This document shows, one piece after another, positions 37,748-52,700 of a DNA stretch of 64,000 nucleotides (the first letter of the stretch is position 1; each line of letters opens with the position of its first letter). A program made the position numbers and the translations under genes. Under the pieces are notes generated by a model. That model did no database searches. It saw only the letters and a list, made by a program, of their open reading frames with translations, and had not been told where the DNA came from. The DNA comes from Dipylidium caninum (lineage: Eukaryota; Platyhelminthes; Cestoda; Cyclophyllidea; Dipylidiidae), in the NCBI GenBank assembly GCA_017562135.1, contig QEYB01001046.1, positions 2,976,001 to 3,040,000 of the forward strand. The letters run 5' to 3'.

Positions 37748-40700
37748 ATGGCGTATCTTACTGATATTATTTGGTCACCTAACCATGAAGATCGGTTCTG
37801 CGTCATTTTCAGAAATATAATTTTTTTACTAAGAATAAAGGACTTTGACGGATCCCTTTCTGAGTCTGGGCGAAAGAGTATGGAATTTAGTTAATTCTAA
37901 TCCTCGTCATCAGTTAAGGTTATTGGTACCAAATATAAGTTCGCCTTGACTCTCCTCGACACAAGTAGCGAATATGATGGCGTGAAGGCAATTTAAATTT
38001 ATGTTGCAATCATGTTTTAGGCATTTGCTTGGAGGCCGAGTTTGAACATAAAAATCGAGAGTCCCGTAATCCCACCCTCTCTTGTTGCAATTGGACTCTC
38101 ATCAGGAAATGTCAAATTAACTAGGTATTCATGAGATAACTTTCGGTCAACGCCCTTAGCCTTCAAAATGTTGATCCGCGCCAGGACCTTTTCTGTCTAA
38201 ACAGGAAAGACCTAAGTAAGTGCTGACTTGCCCCTACTTGTCCCCTTAGTCTCACATGCTAACCGTTTCAGCTCCTTCCTGCACTGGAATCCATGGCGAA
38301 CAAGTCTTGTGCGTCTTGTTTTTTTAAATTTCTCTGTACATTGGCATTAATCGCTTTGTCTTTTTAGCTGGCTCATGGTTTGGAACGAGGAAAACATAAT
38401 CGTTCCTCATCTGTTTTGGTATGGGATGTCATCCGCGAATCGGGAGCTAAGCATCAACCTGACACAAATTCCAGTTCCGAGTTTTCCAAAGGGCTTCCTT
38501 CCGATTCTCTCTACAATATGACTAATTTCGCGGGCGATATTTGTGTTAAAGGTCGACAGACTCAATCCTTCTGTGATCGACCACTCTGTGACGCTTGTAT
38601 GTGACAACTTTTAACTGTAGGCTTCTCTTTACTCTTCCTATATCGCAAAATTTGGGCTAGATCCTGATTTCGTGATTTTAGGCCAGAATGAAAGTGCTCT
38701 TTCCTTTGCATGGGTTTCAAAGAATTCGTTTGTTGTTGGACTAGCTGACAGACACATAAAGCTTTATGATATTTCAGGTAACTTTACTAAAGAACACTTG
38801 TGTTTGAGTAAATTTGCATCTGAAGTTTTATTTTCTTGCGCTTCGTATGTGGTCTTGTCACTTATTTATTGATATGCTCCCTCAAGGTTTATATACAGTC
38901 CGAGTAATCTGTTATTTTCTCATTTTAGACACTGCAAAGACCATTCAAATGACTCAGACGCGTCTGGTCAACGGGTTGACCTCGGATCCTCTTTTACCAA
39001 CCAGATTTGCCTCCTTCTGTCAGGTAAATTTCACATTCCTTCCTGATACACATTTTTAACTTTGCCTCTTTTTTAGTTCGACTACAATTGGACAATGAAC
39101 GTTTTTTCTTGACAGCTATAGTGATTTCTTTTATCATGTCTTTACAGTATTATAATGCATGTACACTAAAACTATAGTAAAATCTTATAGCCTTCCTCAG
39201 GTAATGAGTAATATGACCTCGGGTTTCCCTCCTAACTCAATTTATGCTTTTAAAATATTCCATCTTTATTTTTGTATCTTTATAAAATAGGTCGTTTTTA
39301 ATTCTTATCCAGAATCAAATAGGTCTCTGGACTTCGGAAAATCTCGAAAAACCGGTAAGTAATCATTGCATGTCCAGAGTAAGTGAGTACTGTCCCCCCT
39401 CCTACTCAGTTTTCGCCTCGATGCCCATTTGCGGTTTTTCTTAGATCTATGTTTTTACGGAAAGGAAAGAAGTTGTCTGTATGAAATGGAGTCCACTGAG
39501 GTGAGTCTGTCCCAATGGCCCAAGATGCCTGGTTTGTTATGGTTTAAAAGAGTGCACTGTTTGGATTTGACTGGTTCTCTTTGACAACTCAGATTCTTAG
39601 GTCCCAAAATACCATTTTTTTCCTTGCAACTTTGTGCATCAGAAGCTGAAAACTTGAACTCGATACAATTTTTTGTAGTTTAGTGATTTAGTATGAAAAT
39701 TTCAATTATTTCTGTGACTGCATCAGTTTGTAATCAAGTGGTTTTCGTCATGGATGTCAATCGTTGCACTAACTAGTTTAATAGTTTAGCGGCTCCGTCA
39801 TCCTGTATGGGAAGTATTCGGTAATTTCGCGTAGTTCTTGCATTTACACCTGATAGTTTAATATCTAATTGCTACTGGTAAATTTCGCCAGACTATTAGT
39901 TTTTTGTATGAAGTTAGTTACCGTTTAGTAATAATGATTTCACTCTCTCTCTTGTGTAATTGAGATTGCAAAAATTCTCTTAATTGCACTACACCTCCTG
40001 CCGATTGTAGTTGTCTTAGTTTGTTTATTAACGGTCTTCTTCCAGGCGGATCTGATGTTTAACTTTGAAACCTCATTATTTACCATATTTTGTATGTATT
40101 GAGTAGATTCTATCTTTTCAAAACATCTCATGACAACTTAATCGCAGATCTGTAACTACCCTTTGTGAAATACATTTTCTCTGAAACATCTTTGCTTTTT
40201 GTTTCACATGGTTCCCCATTTCTGTCAATAGGGAAGGTTGGCTAGGCGTCCTACTCGCCGAATCCACTGACATCAAAGTCTACAACACCCTTCTCACTTT
40301 TTCTCGCCCCATGGAGGAGAGTGAACAATTTCTCTTTGAGCTCCGCGCCACTACGTGTGAGAGCTTTACCTTTATCCAAGTATTCGCTTTTTATTATGAT
40401 ACGGGGTGAATCATAGAGTTATGCTTGAGAATAATAAGTATAAACTTAATATTAGTTGTTGGCATTATTTTAATTCTAATGCATTCGACCTGAGAAGAAA
40501 AAAGTAAAGTTATTTGCGAGTCCTTTTTGGTGTTATTGGCATTGGCTAACAATTCATAGGATTTATGATACGAGATAAAGTCTTTTGCCATATTTATTTT
40601 ATCGAAATTGGAAATTTGATGGCTTTGTACCCAATTCCTATCTTCAAATACATACATTTTGCAATTTAACCATTTTTTTCAAAGTTGCTCGATTTTCATT

Positions 40701-43700
40701 CAAAAAAATATGACCTATGGGTTAGGATACTGTCAAAAGCACGACACAAACATTCGGGATATTTTAACGAAAAAGTTTATTATCATTTTCGGAAACTGAA
40801 CAGTCCCAATCTCTTTAACCAAAATACCTTGACACCTGCTGCCAAGATTATTCTTCTGGTTTACTGCCGCCTCGCATATGTTCCATCAAATTTATCTATT
40901 CAGTTAGGGAATTTAGCCAGAAAGAGAACAGATGGAGGAGCGTTGACATCAATTTCCTCGTAGCAAGGCAATTGAATCAGGTTCTGAACTAACTCACCAT
41001 CTTTAGTGATTCGCTTTATCTGAAGGCTTATTTAGAGTAAAAAGGCGAGTCAACTGAAGCGGAATATTAAATGAATAGGAAATGGTTATTGCTTTGAATA
41101 AATAGCAATATATTTTTTTATTCTGGTCTAGCAACGGGGGAAGACGGTGGAGATACTGTGAGCGGGAATATTCCACCCTTGGTCTCTTTTGCGTGGCACG
41201 GTTCCATCGTCAACTGCATCATCACTATAGACCGGGGTGGTTGTCTAAATGTTGCTAAGGTCCACGAAATGACAGCCCTTGTGAGTTTCCCACTTTTCGT
41301 AAAGACGGTTCACATGCCTATGCTTATTTTTATTTTTAATCTTTTATTGTAAACATCTTTGTGGGCTTATTTGTCTTTGAGAAGTGAGTGCTTACATTAT
41401 TTTAACTGTCTGAAAGTTTTCATTTAATGTGTTTTTCGTATTTGCCTCATGATTTGGCTGGGGTATTTTTTTGCAAAAATGGTCTCTTTACCTTCCACTC
41501 AGATGGCTTGGGGAAATTTGGTACGCTGGCTACTATCTACCTTTGGCAATCGTTCATGTCATTATTGATTAACTTTTCTACATTCTTAATCGTATATAAT
41601 TCTACGAATTATTTTTTGACCTCTTATCGCCCCTTGATTGGAATATGAAAGTGGTTAGAATAAATTCGTGCTACCTTTTTTCTCTTAGTAACATGTCTTT
41701 ATTATACACGCTGCTTCCCGGTATTTTTGTCCGTTCTGTTATGGACTTCAGGTCCTTATCATTTTTTTGTTGGTTTTTCATCAATAGTTTCTATTAATAA
41801 CTATCCTTGTTGTGGCAATTTTATTTCCAACTTCTCTTCCTTGCACAGATAATTTTATATTTCTTGGATTACCGTTTTTCTACTGAAAGTAACTGTCTTT
41901 GTAGTCCTGGTCACCTAATCACACATTCCTATGGACCGTTGGTTCCACCTGGCTCGGAATTGATCGTACCGGTCTATTCGGTTGCCGGGGCTACACTCTA
42001 CCACTCCCGTCCGGCTTGTCGGCCACGGGGTCTGAGACGTCGACCACGTTGATTTCCTCCTCTTCATCTCCTATCCCTCGCTCCAGCCGCCTGCCGGAGC
42101 GCTTTGTCAACGGCATTGCGCAATTGACTGTCAGGTTGGACACCAATCTCGATTCGGCAATACAGAGACGAGCCGATGCTGGATATGGTCTTGAGGTGTG
42201 TTTCTTAAATGAGCTGATTGTGCATTACTCGTAAGCTATTTCGGTGGAGATATTTTTTGAGACAGAATCTTAGATCGCTCCTTGCCGCTTTACTTGCAAC
42301 TTTATCCTTCTTCCATTCCGAACGTATATTGTCTTCTATCTGGATACCCATTGTAGTTCCTGTTCCATATTGGAACAGTCTTTTCGGGCAGGTTCAATGA
42401 AGCCGCAAACTTGCTGCTATCTTAAAATGTGTTTTATCTCGTGAAACCGTATACAACTGCGTCGGAAATTTACAGTTTTAACAAAATCGCCTTAAAAATG
42501 CGCATTTTTGGATGCCTAATTTTTGCTGAAGCTTTGTCAACAGCTATCTTGTCTTTACTTATTTATGCAAGCGCAGGGGTGAGGCCAATAGATGTGTTAG
42601 GGGATTCTCAGCGCCGTGATAGAGTCTCTCCGGGGAAGCAAGTATAGGATCTGACTGTTACTCTTATTATTGCCACTGCATGCACACTAAAAAATGAGGA
42701 ATGATGCAAACTGATTGGTAAAATAGAGAAGTAGGGAAAAATTTTGATGGTATGGCTTTTTTGGCAAAATTTTGCTTCCTCGCAACGGGACGCCCAGTTG
42801 TCCTAGCCCCCTACCATGAATACTTTTTCCATGTTTCGCAAGCGAAACTTAAATTGTCGTTAAACTTAGTTTAGCTGTCGATTGAGTTAGCATTATTGTC
42901 ATTAATGCAGCGAAGTAGTGTAGTTTTTATTACAAAACTATTTGCCAGTAGACTCGATACTTTTTGTGATTTCGCACATCTTCCATTGAACCATAGTGAT
43001 ATAGTAGGTACCTTTCATTCATACGCCTTGTGGGGCAGAGAAAAGTGTCATTCAACCATGTATCTGTATTTCGCTCCAACTTTGTCCTCTTATTTAAATG
43101 GTTCTGTTTACAGGGCTTCAAAGGGTCCTCGTGACATTACCCTTTCGCCCCTAGAGAGCGAAAGTATGTACATAGTTTGAGCGAATTTCCCCTGGTTATC
43201 GTTACATTAAACAAAAGCCGATCCATCTCCCGAGTACCTTATGCGCAAACAATTGGAAAGAAGATATATTAAAAGACCATCTCTCCATTCGTTACTTATT
43301 GAAAATTTATTTTAGTGGGGATGGTAATGGTGTTGAGCGAAATCTTCAATATGAAACGAATAGTTCGTTTGAATACGTTAAAAGAATGCACTATCTCCAG
43401 AATCCTATTTCCTAACCTTATTACCTTCAGAGAACTGTTTACCTTGTGGTCTTCGCGAAAAAAATTATTAACTACGCTAAAAGGTGAACACTTGCGGCTT
43501 GCCACTTCAATATAGTGAATACTCTACCAAAAACATCCGCGAAATCAGAAGAAAGTCCAGATTAATACTTGCAATGGTATTGTCGATTTGTTTTTTTGTT
43601 TTTACACCCTACTATCTCCGGAAGTATTATCTTTTTTGACGTCGATAGACAAATCGTAAGTGGAAATAATGCGGGACGACAATAGTTATTCTTTTTTGCC

Positions 43701-46700
43701 CCTTAAACATGGTATCAAAATCGTTTCGTTTTCTTGTAAGAGCAGAATTGTAGAATTTTCATAACCTAATCATGTAACCTCACTATTTTATTATCCACCA
43801 TCTGATACTGATCTACTTAATCACAAGGCTTTCGTTTTCCTCCTCTTTGTGAATACAGGTATTAGAAACGCCTTATTCGGAAATGGTGGGCGACGATCCC
43901 CAACTAAGAAGCCTCTGGATTCTAATTGAGTGTATCCTTTGCGACAGGCACTTTACTGTATCTTCATCTTCTTCTCCCTCAGTGTTTGCATGTCCGTCCT
44001 TAACTCCGTTAGCCAACAGACCTTCAGGAATGCATTGAGGATTGGGCGCCCTATGGGAAATGTGAGTGATACTTCCCGAATTTCTTTCCCCCTGCAAAAA
44101 TGCCTCAATTCGTTTAGAGAACGATTCTCTTTTTGCATTTGCACGACATTGAAAGTTATTTTTTTCTTGTCCCATCAATTGGTGTAATTGGAGCAGGCAA
44201 AATATATAAAGGGCGACTGAAATCATCATGAATCTTACTGGTTCCAGTCATTGCAAATATCAGTCATAGTTCATTATTTAATCCTTTCAATTGATCTAAC
44301 CGCGGTATCTACGCCCCCAACATAATCTGAAATTTTTTTTTTCTCCTGTTCGATGTTAGGATTTTTGAAAAAGAATCTTTGAATGTGCTAATTTATGTAC
44401 ATTGTGTCTAAGTGATTCTGTCCGGTAAATTTCGTCTTTTTGTGTAAGACCACGCTGTTAAAATCAAAATCGCAAAAATTATTTGTCTTCATCACGTTTT
44501 GGGTGTTCAATCTGGGTTCTTTCACCCTAGTTTCTCATTTCATCGGTCCCTTAATGTGGACCTGATACCGCGATGAGTACTGATATACTGATGTATTCTT
44601 TCCTAAATTTAAGTCAGAGTCGGTCATTGATGTAGTTATGAATACTCGAAAATGAATCTTCGCATCATTAAGATGTTAAGCACTTTTCTAGACTTTGTCT
44701 GTATTCGTATGGAGATAGGATCGAGTTGAGCCGATTGCCTCACATTACGCAAGGCCAGACATTGAAAATATTAATTACACGTAACCTTATGGAAGCCTTC
44801 ATTTTTGCACTCCTCATATGTGAGTAAACAATCCCACTTATTTTACGAAAGTATCTTCTTTAAGTTAGATTTACTCCCTCCCGTTATTAGGCATGTTCTG
44901 GAAATCTGTTTTCCTCGGGGGGTTTGAGTTTCTCTGTGCATTTTTAGGTCTGAGTGTTCTCATGTTTCTTTAGATGAAAAAGGGGTCCTCTCTCCTTAAA
45001 ATGTTGCCCTCTTTTTTTCTCCCACTTCTTAGTCCGGAGTATTCTAATTTACTTGTTGCCTACTATTGAAAGAACATTTTCATTGGGTCATCGACTAGAC
45101 TCTCTGCTAAAATACTGAAATTGTCAACTGCAATTGCGAATTTGTTGAAGTTTACACACCCCGATTTAACCCGCATTCTTCATTAAGGTCAGGACACGAC
45201 CTTGGGTGGAGTGCGGGGTCGCATCGGTGGCGCGCCTAGTGGCAGCGTCACCACGAATTTGCGCTGTCAGGGGGCCCTAGCCATTCTCTGTGGCGATGAC
45301 CAGTCAACGTCGACGTCGGCGACATCCGAGGTCGTCGACGAAGTCGATTGGCAGGGCATCGATGCCCATCTGCCCTTTCCGCGATACACTAGTTCAGAAC
45401 GGTATTCGTACCTTTCTGTTAACACCTTATTGTGATTTATTTTTCATCTGAGGTTTAATCTTGGAGATATTAACATTCAAATAATTGTTCTTAAAATTTT
45501 TTGTACAACTCTGACGTCTATATCGTGGTATTTACGGTCACAATCCTGAGAAGGACTACAATTTATGGGATCAAATACCTTTCAAGGTTTGATATTCAGA
45601 TATCACAAATAAGGTGGGATCTTTCTCACCAACGTACCAAATACTTTGTTTTATGTGAGGACGTTATCGTTTCACTTGCTTGGTTTGGCATTTTAAAATC
45701 TGCTCGGAAATTAAATCCAAAACGAATAACTAAAACAGTCGCGTTATAGTTATTATTCCTAAGTTCTCTCCTTTTAACACGCTCCCCATATTCATGCCTT
45801 TCAATTGCTTCATAATTTGATACTGTCGACCCAGGTCGCGGGTCCTGCGCATGTGCATGTGGCCACTGGATGCTCCAGCAGATGTTCAACGTCGAGTCTT
45901 CGAAAGGTGGGTCCGTAATCAACTGCCCTACTTTTTGTCTTTACATTGCACTTCGATTTCTTCTCACTAGTGTCTGTTCTGACTTGGAGTTCGAGCGGGC
46001 TGCCGCCATGGCTCTCATCAACCTCCAATTCGATTGGGCACTCAGCTTCCTTTCGCGGGCTTCCGAGTGTACGTCCTCTACACTCCTCTTTCCGCACCGC
46101 TTGAGTAGCGTCAGATATCTTTGTCTTACCCGTTACTTCATTCTGCACATAAGGCGCAGGAAAATATCTTACCCATGAAAAAATTGAAAAAAACCGCTGT
46201 TTTCCTTAAAACTTTTATTTCATCCTTTTTTCGTCGTCTATTAGCCGTATAAACACAATTGCACTAAAATTAATTATAGATAATGTCAACTTCATGCATT
46301 TCATCGAGGTTAATAATTACTTAGAGTTTGTCCCATTACCGTCTCTGATTCGACTGAAAATTCCAATAGAAAACAATTTTTAATGGAAAATGGAGAAGTA
46401 AAGACCTGTGTATTGGATATGTATAAAGAGCAATTTTGATTTAAATCGCTATCTTTTACAGCAGCATGAATGAAATAAATTTCACACTCCTAATATGGTA
46501 AAATTGAACAAAAATATGTACATACTAATTCGATTATTTGTATTTGACAATCACACTAACCTCTTTGAACACGTACGTAGTATGTTTATGTTTTTGGTCT
46601 TGAGAGACTTCCTTTGGGTCCTTTTGATGTGGTGCCCCTCGAATGAGGCGCTGATCGCGCCGGTCGCGTGCTGGGCATATGCGTTAGGTTTTTCATTTGA

Positions 46701-49700
46701 AAATCCTCACTTTACAAATTGGCCATTCATTTAAGTGGATTTAGTAATGTCGTTTTTCCCATGATTACCTCAATTTGTGCAGTCAAAATTCCTTTTTCAA
46801 CGAAAAAGATAACTTATGGGCAAGTACTGAGATTCCATCGAAAAGTACTCTCTCGCTATTTTTTACTTCAAATCCTGCGTGCCCCGTCATTCAAAATCTC
46901 GTTAAGCTTACTTTATTTACACGCGTTGTTAATGGATCACCTTGGAGTAGTTGAATGCATTTTTTCAACAATGGCCTTTTAGTCACATATTTCAAGCTTC
47001 TAAACGTTATATATCTACTAATTCCGAAGCTTTTCAGTAGCAACATTCTGAATATTTCCATCTCTATCCCCGTGCTATTTATGTTGAAAAGACCTGTTCC
47101 CTCTCGCCTTGAATCGCTTAGCTAAGTTTTCTTTAAGTGTGGACCGCAGGCATTGACAACCAATTGCCATTGCCATCTATTCCTGTCAACAAAGTTAGGT
47201 TCTCGTGAGTGACGGTATTCTTCTATCCTTATGGCTACCACAGCCTTTGTTGGGACTACTCGGGGTTTCCAGACCTTTCGGTTTTTCTGATATATCACAA
47301 ATTTACTTTTCTAGCCCCGCTTGGATGAATAATGTGCCAATTGGGGCTGAATGTTTCACTTTTGCGGGGATCACCAACCAGGCCAATAGGCGTGGATTTT
47401 TTAAGTATTCCCCTAAATTACCCTCTTTCAAATTTATGGTTTAATTTCTAGAATCGCACACCTCAAAATGTCACGAGTGTCCGTGACCGGATCTCAGACT
47501 TTTGTAAATTCTTGCTGAAAACTACTCCCAAAGATCTAAGAATTCAAAGCTTAATTTGAATAAGATTTACGAGATTCCTTGAGCCTCAGTTCTTAACTTT
47601 CATGCTTCTTTTTTTACTCAAGACAAGCTATAACCGCGACGACAATTTTTTCCCTCCAGATCGCCGTTCAAAAGAAACCGAAACAGAGTCGGATCAAGTG
47701 GTGGCTGGCTCGGGGCGCTATTGCGATTGCCACCGCCCTTACCTCCTCTGAGACCGACCTAATTGCCCTGGCCCTGTCGGGTTTCTCCGACCCGCACAAC
47801 CACCTCTGGCGCAACGCATGTTCGGACATGTTAGGCCGCCTGTCCAACCCCTATCTGCGCCTCATGTTCAGATTTCTTACTGCCGCACGTGGCGATTTCG
47901 CCAACGGTGTTCATTTTACGGAAATTCTTGTCAGTAACCGCTTTCATTCTCACACTGGCTATCTTTTATGTTGACTGATCCCATAGTTAGTGAATGGGTT
48001 CGTAGGGATGACGTGTTTTTAACTCAGTAGGTGGAAATCTTTGATACCCGTTTTAACCTACTTGCTTCAAGTCGTCTTCGATCTTCACTCATTTCTTTTT
48101 CTCCTCTTCAGACTCTTAAAATTCACGTCTTGATATCGCATTCTCTGTGTCCACACACCATTCAGTTTAAATCAGTGGTTAATGCTTGCCACAGTTTCTC
48201 CGAGTTGGTCGTCCAGTTAAAACCTTCCGCTTATGATGCAGAGAATACTATTGTCTCAAGCATTGTTTGTAAACGGGTTTTTATGTTACAGTTATCACTT
48301 CTATCACTTGTTTCCTTTTATATTAAGTGATCAAACACGGCTTATTGGGGCTGATGGCGTTTTTCTTTCCCTGCGTTTCGCACTACTTGTAAAGAATTTT
48401 TTACTTGATTTCCTATTAATAGTCAGTCTTTGTCACTCACGTCCCCAGATTCGTTCTTATGTTGCTTCTGCATATACCTCCTGATGCTATGTGCCTTTTT
48501 TCTCCAAGTCTCTTTTAAGCTTAGCTTGATAACGAAGAAGTTAGTCATTATATTTTACAATTTTTTGCTTGTTTCTTTCTTCCACATTCGTTTAAAAGCC
48601 TCGGTAAAGCTGGGCAAGATGAGGAGTTGTGTGTCTTATCATTAAATGACACCCACCCCAGCCGACAATAACACTTCCCCGTCTCCCCTTTGTGGCCAGG
48701 AAGACGACGACCTTTTCCTCATCGATCGTTTGGCTTTCGCCTGCCTCTATCTCAACGATGACCAGGTGAGCCTCCTTTTCGCACTAACATCCTCCATCTC
48801 GATTCCCCCCCACCCATGGGTCTCAATGTTAGCCTACTTCAGTTGACCTCAAAACTTATGGTCTTAACAAATTGTATATCGTATAGGTCGCTAAATATTA
48901 ATGGACCTTTGCAGTGACGCTATTCTGAGGCGGTCCAACATTTTTTACTTGTTTTACCGCAAGCAGATGTTTCTACCCTTTTTATAAAACATAGCATTTG
49001 GCACAAATAAGCACGAATTTTATATTCCTTTTGTTCCGTTATGAAACGCCCAAGCCTACGTAATTTCATGCCTCGATTCATGTCCATCTTTCTGCCACAG
49101 CTGCGCGAGTATGTGCACTCAATCCTCAGCCGAATGCTTCGCGATGGCCGTTTAGAGGCGGTTTTGCTGACTGGTCTCTCCTCCCCCCGTTTCTTCGACC
49201 TTTTGCAACACTACGTAGATCTTACCTTTGACGTGCAGACGGCAGCCATCCTCGGGTTGCATGCCTGCTACCTCTGCCGCCGCGCCGCGCCCCCAACCTC
49301 CACCCAAAGCGTTGGGACTTCTGCCGCTGCCACCACCTCCACGCCCGCTGCCACACGCGTTGTCGCTGGAGCCCAGACCCGACTGCGTTTACGAGGCTTC
49401 AGAAATGCGGTGGATAGGCCGTCTTTGTTTCCTTCAGCGGGAGTGACCAGCGCGGCACCACAAGTAGATCAAGTGGTCGCAACACTTGGTGGAAGGCGAC
49501 TAGCCAATTGGGTGGAAACGTGCGTGTTTTACCGTGTTCTTTTGCGATTTTTTGACTCACGCTTTTCTTGAATGCGGGCCAATACTTCTGCCTGCGTGTA
49601 GGCCACCCTTGTGAAGACCGACCTAACAATTGCATAGGAGCGTTGTTTGCGGATCAACCATTTATGATTTCTCGTGAACTTAGACTTTCGCCACTGTTTT

Positions 49701-52700
49701 TCATTCGTAGTGGATGTGAAAAGCTGCAGTAGGGAGTAGCATTACTTTTTTTCAAGAGAAGGCCGATTTGTTCAAGATATAAAATATGGGCTGCGTGACA
49801 AGGGTCTCACAAATCTACCGCGGTTGTCACACTTGATCTACTGCGAATAGTCTGTGTTATTAAAATTTGCTAAAAATATATTTAAAGCGAACAACATTGA
49901 CTGGAACCTATTTTTTATTTCAATGACACTTCTGCATCTAGTTTGCAAAGATATTTCCCACGCTCTATGCTCTTTCCTGCCCCATTGCATTTTCTTTAAT
50001 CGTGTGGCTATAAGTCCGGAAAATAATTATGCAAATCTTTACTTGCATGAAACCCCATCTCTTTTATCCTGAGTAGACGAAGATGATGTGAATATATGAA
50101 GCTAAACTGTCTAACTCGTGTTTTTCCTCCAATTTCATTGAGAACAACTTTTCCCTATCGATACTTGTAACGTTTATATTTTGCCTTCCAATGCTAATAA
50201 AAACTACCAATGCTTTACCGTTTGCATAAAATTGGTGATTCATAGTTGTTTCCAGGTACAAATGACTCCGCATTTCAGGGTAGTTTTGCAGCCTCCTCCC
50301 TCCTCGCCGCCTAGCATTTACTAAACGTTCATTTTACTGAGCGTTGTTGTTTATCTGACCTTTTGTGGAATAGTTTTCCTTTTGTACCTTTTCTCTCCCC
50401 TCAAATCTTGTTTTTCGCATATATCTTTGGCGCAAACACATTCCCCAATTTGCTGAATTACTCCACCACTTTCATAAATCAAAGATTGATTATGAACAAT
50501 TCTCGGGACCAGAACACCTTCCATCTATCTTTAAAAGGTTAGGCTGCTTTTAAGTCATAGCCTTGGCAGCTTATTCAATAATCGCCAAATAACACAGAAA
50601 TGAAGGGAGCTTTAAATCACTAAATTGGAACATTTATTAAGGATCGCAAACTCATTGGACGAGTTATCAATGAGTTGCATCATTTGATTTCTCTTTTTAA
50701 TTTCTTCGTGAAATTAACCCTCTCAACCATGAGGTGAAATTTTACTTCTAGCTACCGCGACATGTTGGACCGATGGCGAATGTGGTTTTATCGAGTTGAC
50801 TTTGATAACCACTACGCCACCCGCCTCGTCACCCCCTTCCTCCACGGCAGTGGACAAGCCAGAACTTCCGGTGGCGCTGGCAGCAATGTCAGTGGCAGCA
50901 CCTCAAGAGAAACCTCCCTCCTTAACTTAGCCAAGCCTCCTCCTCCAATCACTCCAATTCGCGGCATTGGCCTTCCGGCCGCAGCCAGTCAGGTAAGGCC
51001 AGCGACCCCATGCGATTTTGCCGTGCTAACTCGAATATCGCTTTATTAAACACGTCAGAAATAGTTTTAGTATTTATTTTGAAATTCTACACCTTTTACT
51101 ACTGCACTAGTCCAATTCAGCATTTTCGCCTCTTAACCTCTTATGGTCTTCTTTTTTAAGTACCCTAATTAATAATAAAAAAATACTTAGATGAGTGATT
51201 AAGGAGGCAGAGTGATTTAAAAATGATCGTACGAGTATAACCGTTATCAGTTTGTTTTTTTAGAAAATCTCTCGATTTAAATTTGTGTTAATTTAAGTAA
51301 AGTAAAATGAGATGACATAATTTCTTCATTTTTTGCCAATTAATGAGATGCGAAAACTTTCCTCAACATTCCATTTCCGGCGTGTAGGAGTAAGCAGCAG
51401 CCTATGTTATGCGCCGCACACAGAACTATTAAGTCACTTTTTTCTTTTCTCGTCTATGAATTTAGCTGTAAACCCTACAAGTTTTGCGAACAATTTTCCC
51501 GTCAGCCATGTTTCATGGGTCGGAATTGGAAATACACCAAGTGTTTCAATTCCATTTGGACATCTCGATTTTTGGAGTTTTGTTTTTACCAGCCTTCTTC
51601 CTAAAGCAAACGCACTTTAGACGTTACTCTCTTCCTGCAGTTGAGTTGAGATTTCTGAAATCAGATGTAACACACTCTCTTAGAGCAGATAAATTCCATC
51701 TTGAAACCGCACATATTAAAATAAATTATTTTCCGAGAAAGACTGGCTCCCTTCACATGGGATACTAACGCCTTCGTAGGACGTTAATACGTGTGGTAAT
51801 CCAGAAAGGTAGGTTTGATCCCTCAATGGCCATTCGACATCATGTGGAAATACTCGATTTTAGAAAATTTTTTAAAGTTATACCTATTGTGTACTTTCCT
51901 TCACTTCCATCAATAGATATTCGTCTCGTGTATTTACTGCGGTTGGCGCCTTGGTGGTGTGGTGAGGGGTACCGTAGCGGAGTCAGCGCCCGCCGCTCCA
52001 GCGGTCTCATCTCCTGTCTCCAATTCAACAACCGCCGCAACGATCTCAACTGCCGTGACGGCGGGGACGGGCACTGTTAGCGCCACCTCGATGCACGCGG
52101 GTGGGGGCAAACAGACCATCTGCTGGCACTGCCTCAAACCCCTCCCGCGCTGCTGCATTTGCCTCATGCACATGGGCTCCGAGGTGTGCGACCTAATCGA
52201 GGCGAAGACGGAGACCGACCACAAAAAGACAGCTCCCTCCTCCGATGACAAAACTGCAGTAACCTCTAAGAGTGACAGGGCCGACACCATCGTGATGACC
52301 TCCTTGAAGGCGACTCTTGGTGCTGTGTCGTCGAAAAATGCTAACGATGATAAGGCTACTGGGGGTCCGAAATCATCAAATGTCAATATCCTGCGGTTAG
52401 TCTTTTCCTCATTTGCCTTCGCAATCCTCTTCCGCCGACCTATTTCCGAGTAAAGCTATTCCTCTTTACTTTTATCTGAAGTTCTAGTTACACTCCCCTC
52501 CCAGATTGAAGGTATAGGCTTTTTCAACTCCCACCCCACCTTTTAATTTATTCGAACTCATCAAGTTTGCTGACGCAAAAGACAAATCCGTGTAACAACC
52601 TAAAGCCGACGCCAAACCGCAATCACATTTGGCTGGTGCTGAGCAGGACTAGTTGAGCTCTCACAAGCTTGTTTCTGTCATTTGATACTTTCGGATAATC

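Noticed and set aside
40357..40380. Extended end of MIOS exon 11 with a donor at 40380
   Set aside because: That donor leaves phase 0 and breaks the join to 41132. The donor GTGAGA at 40357 is stronger and keeps frame.
52000..52400. Long antisense frame opposite MIOS exon 22
   Set aside because: Shadow produced by the codon bias of the real exon; MIOS alignment fixes the sense frame.
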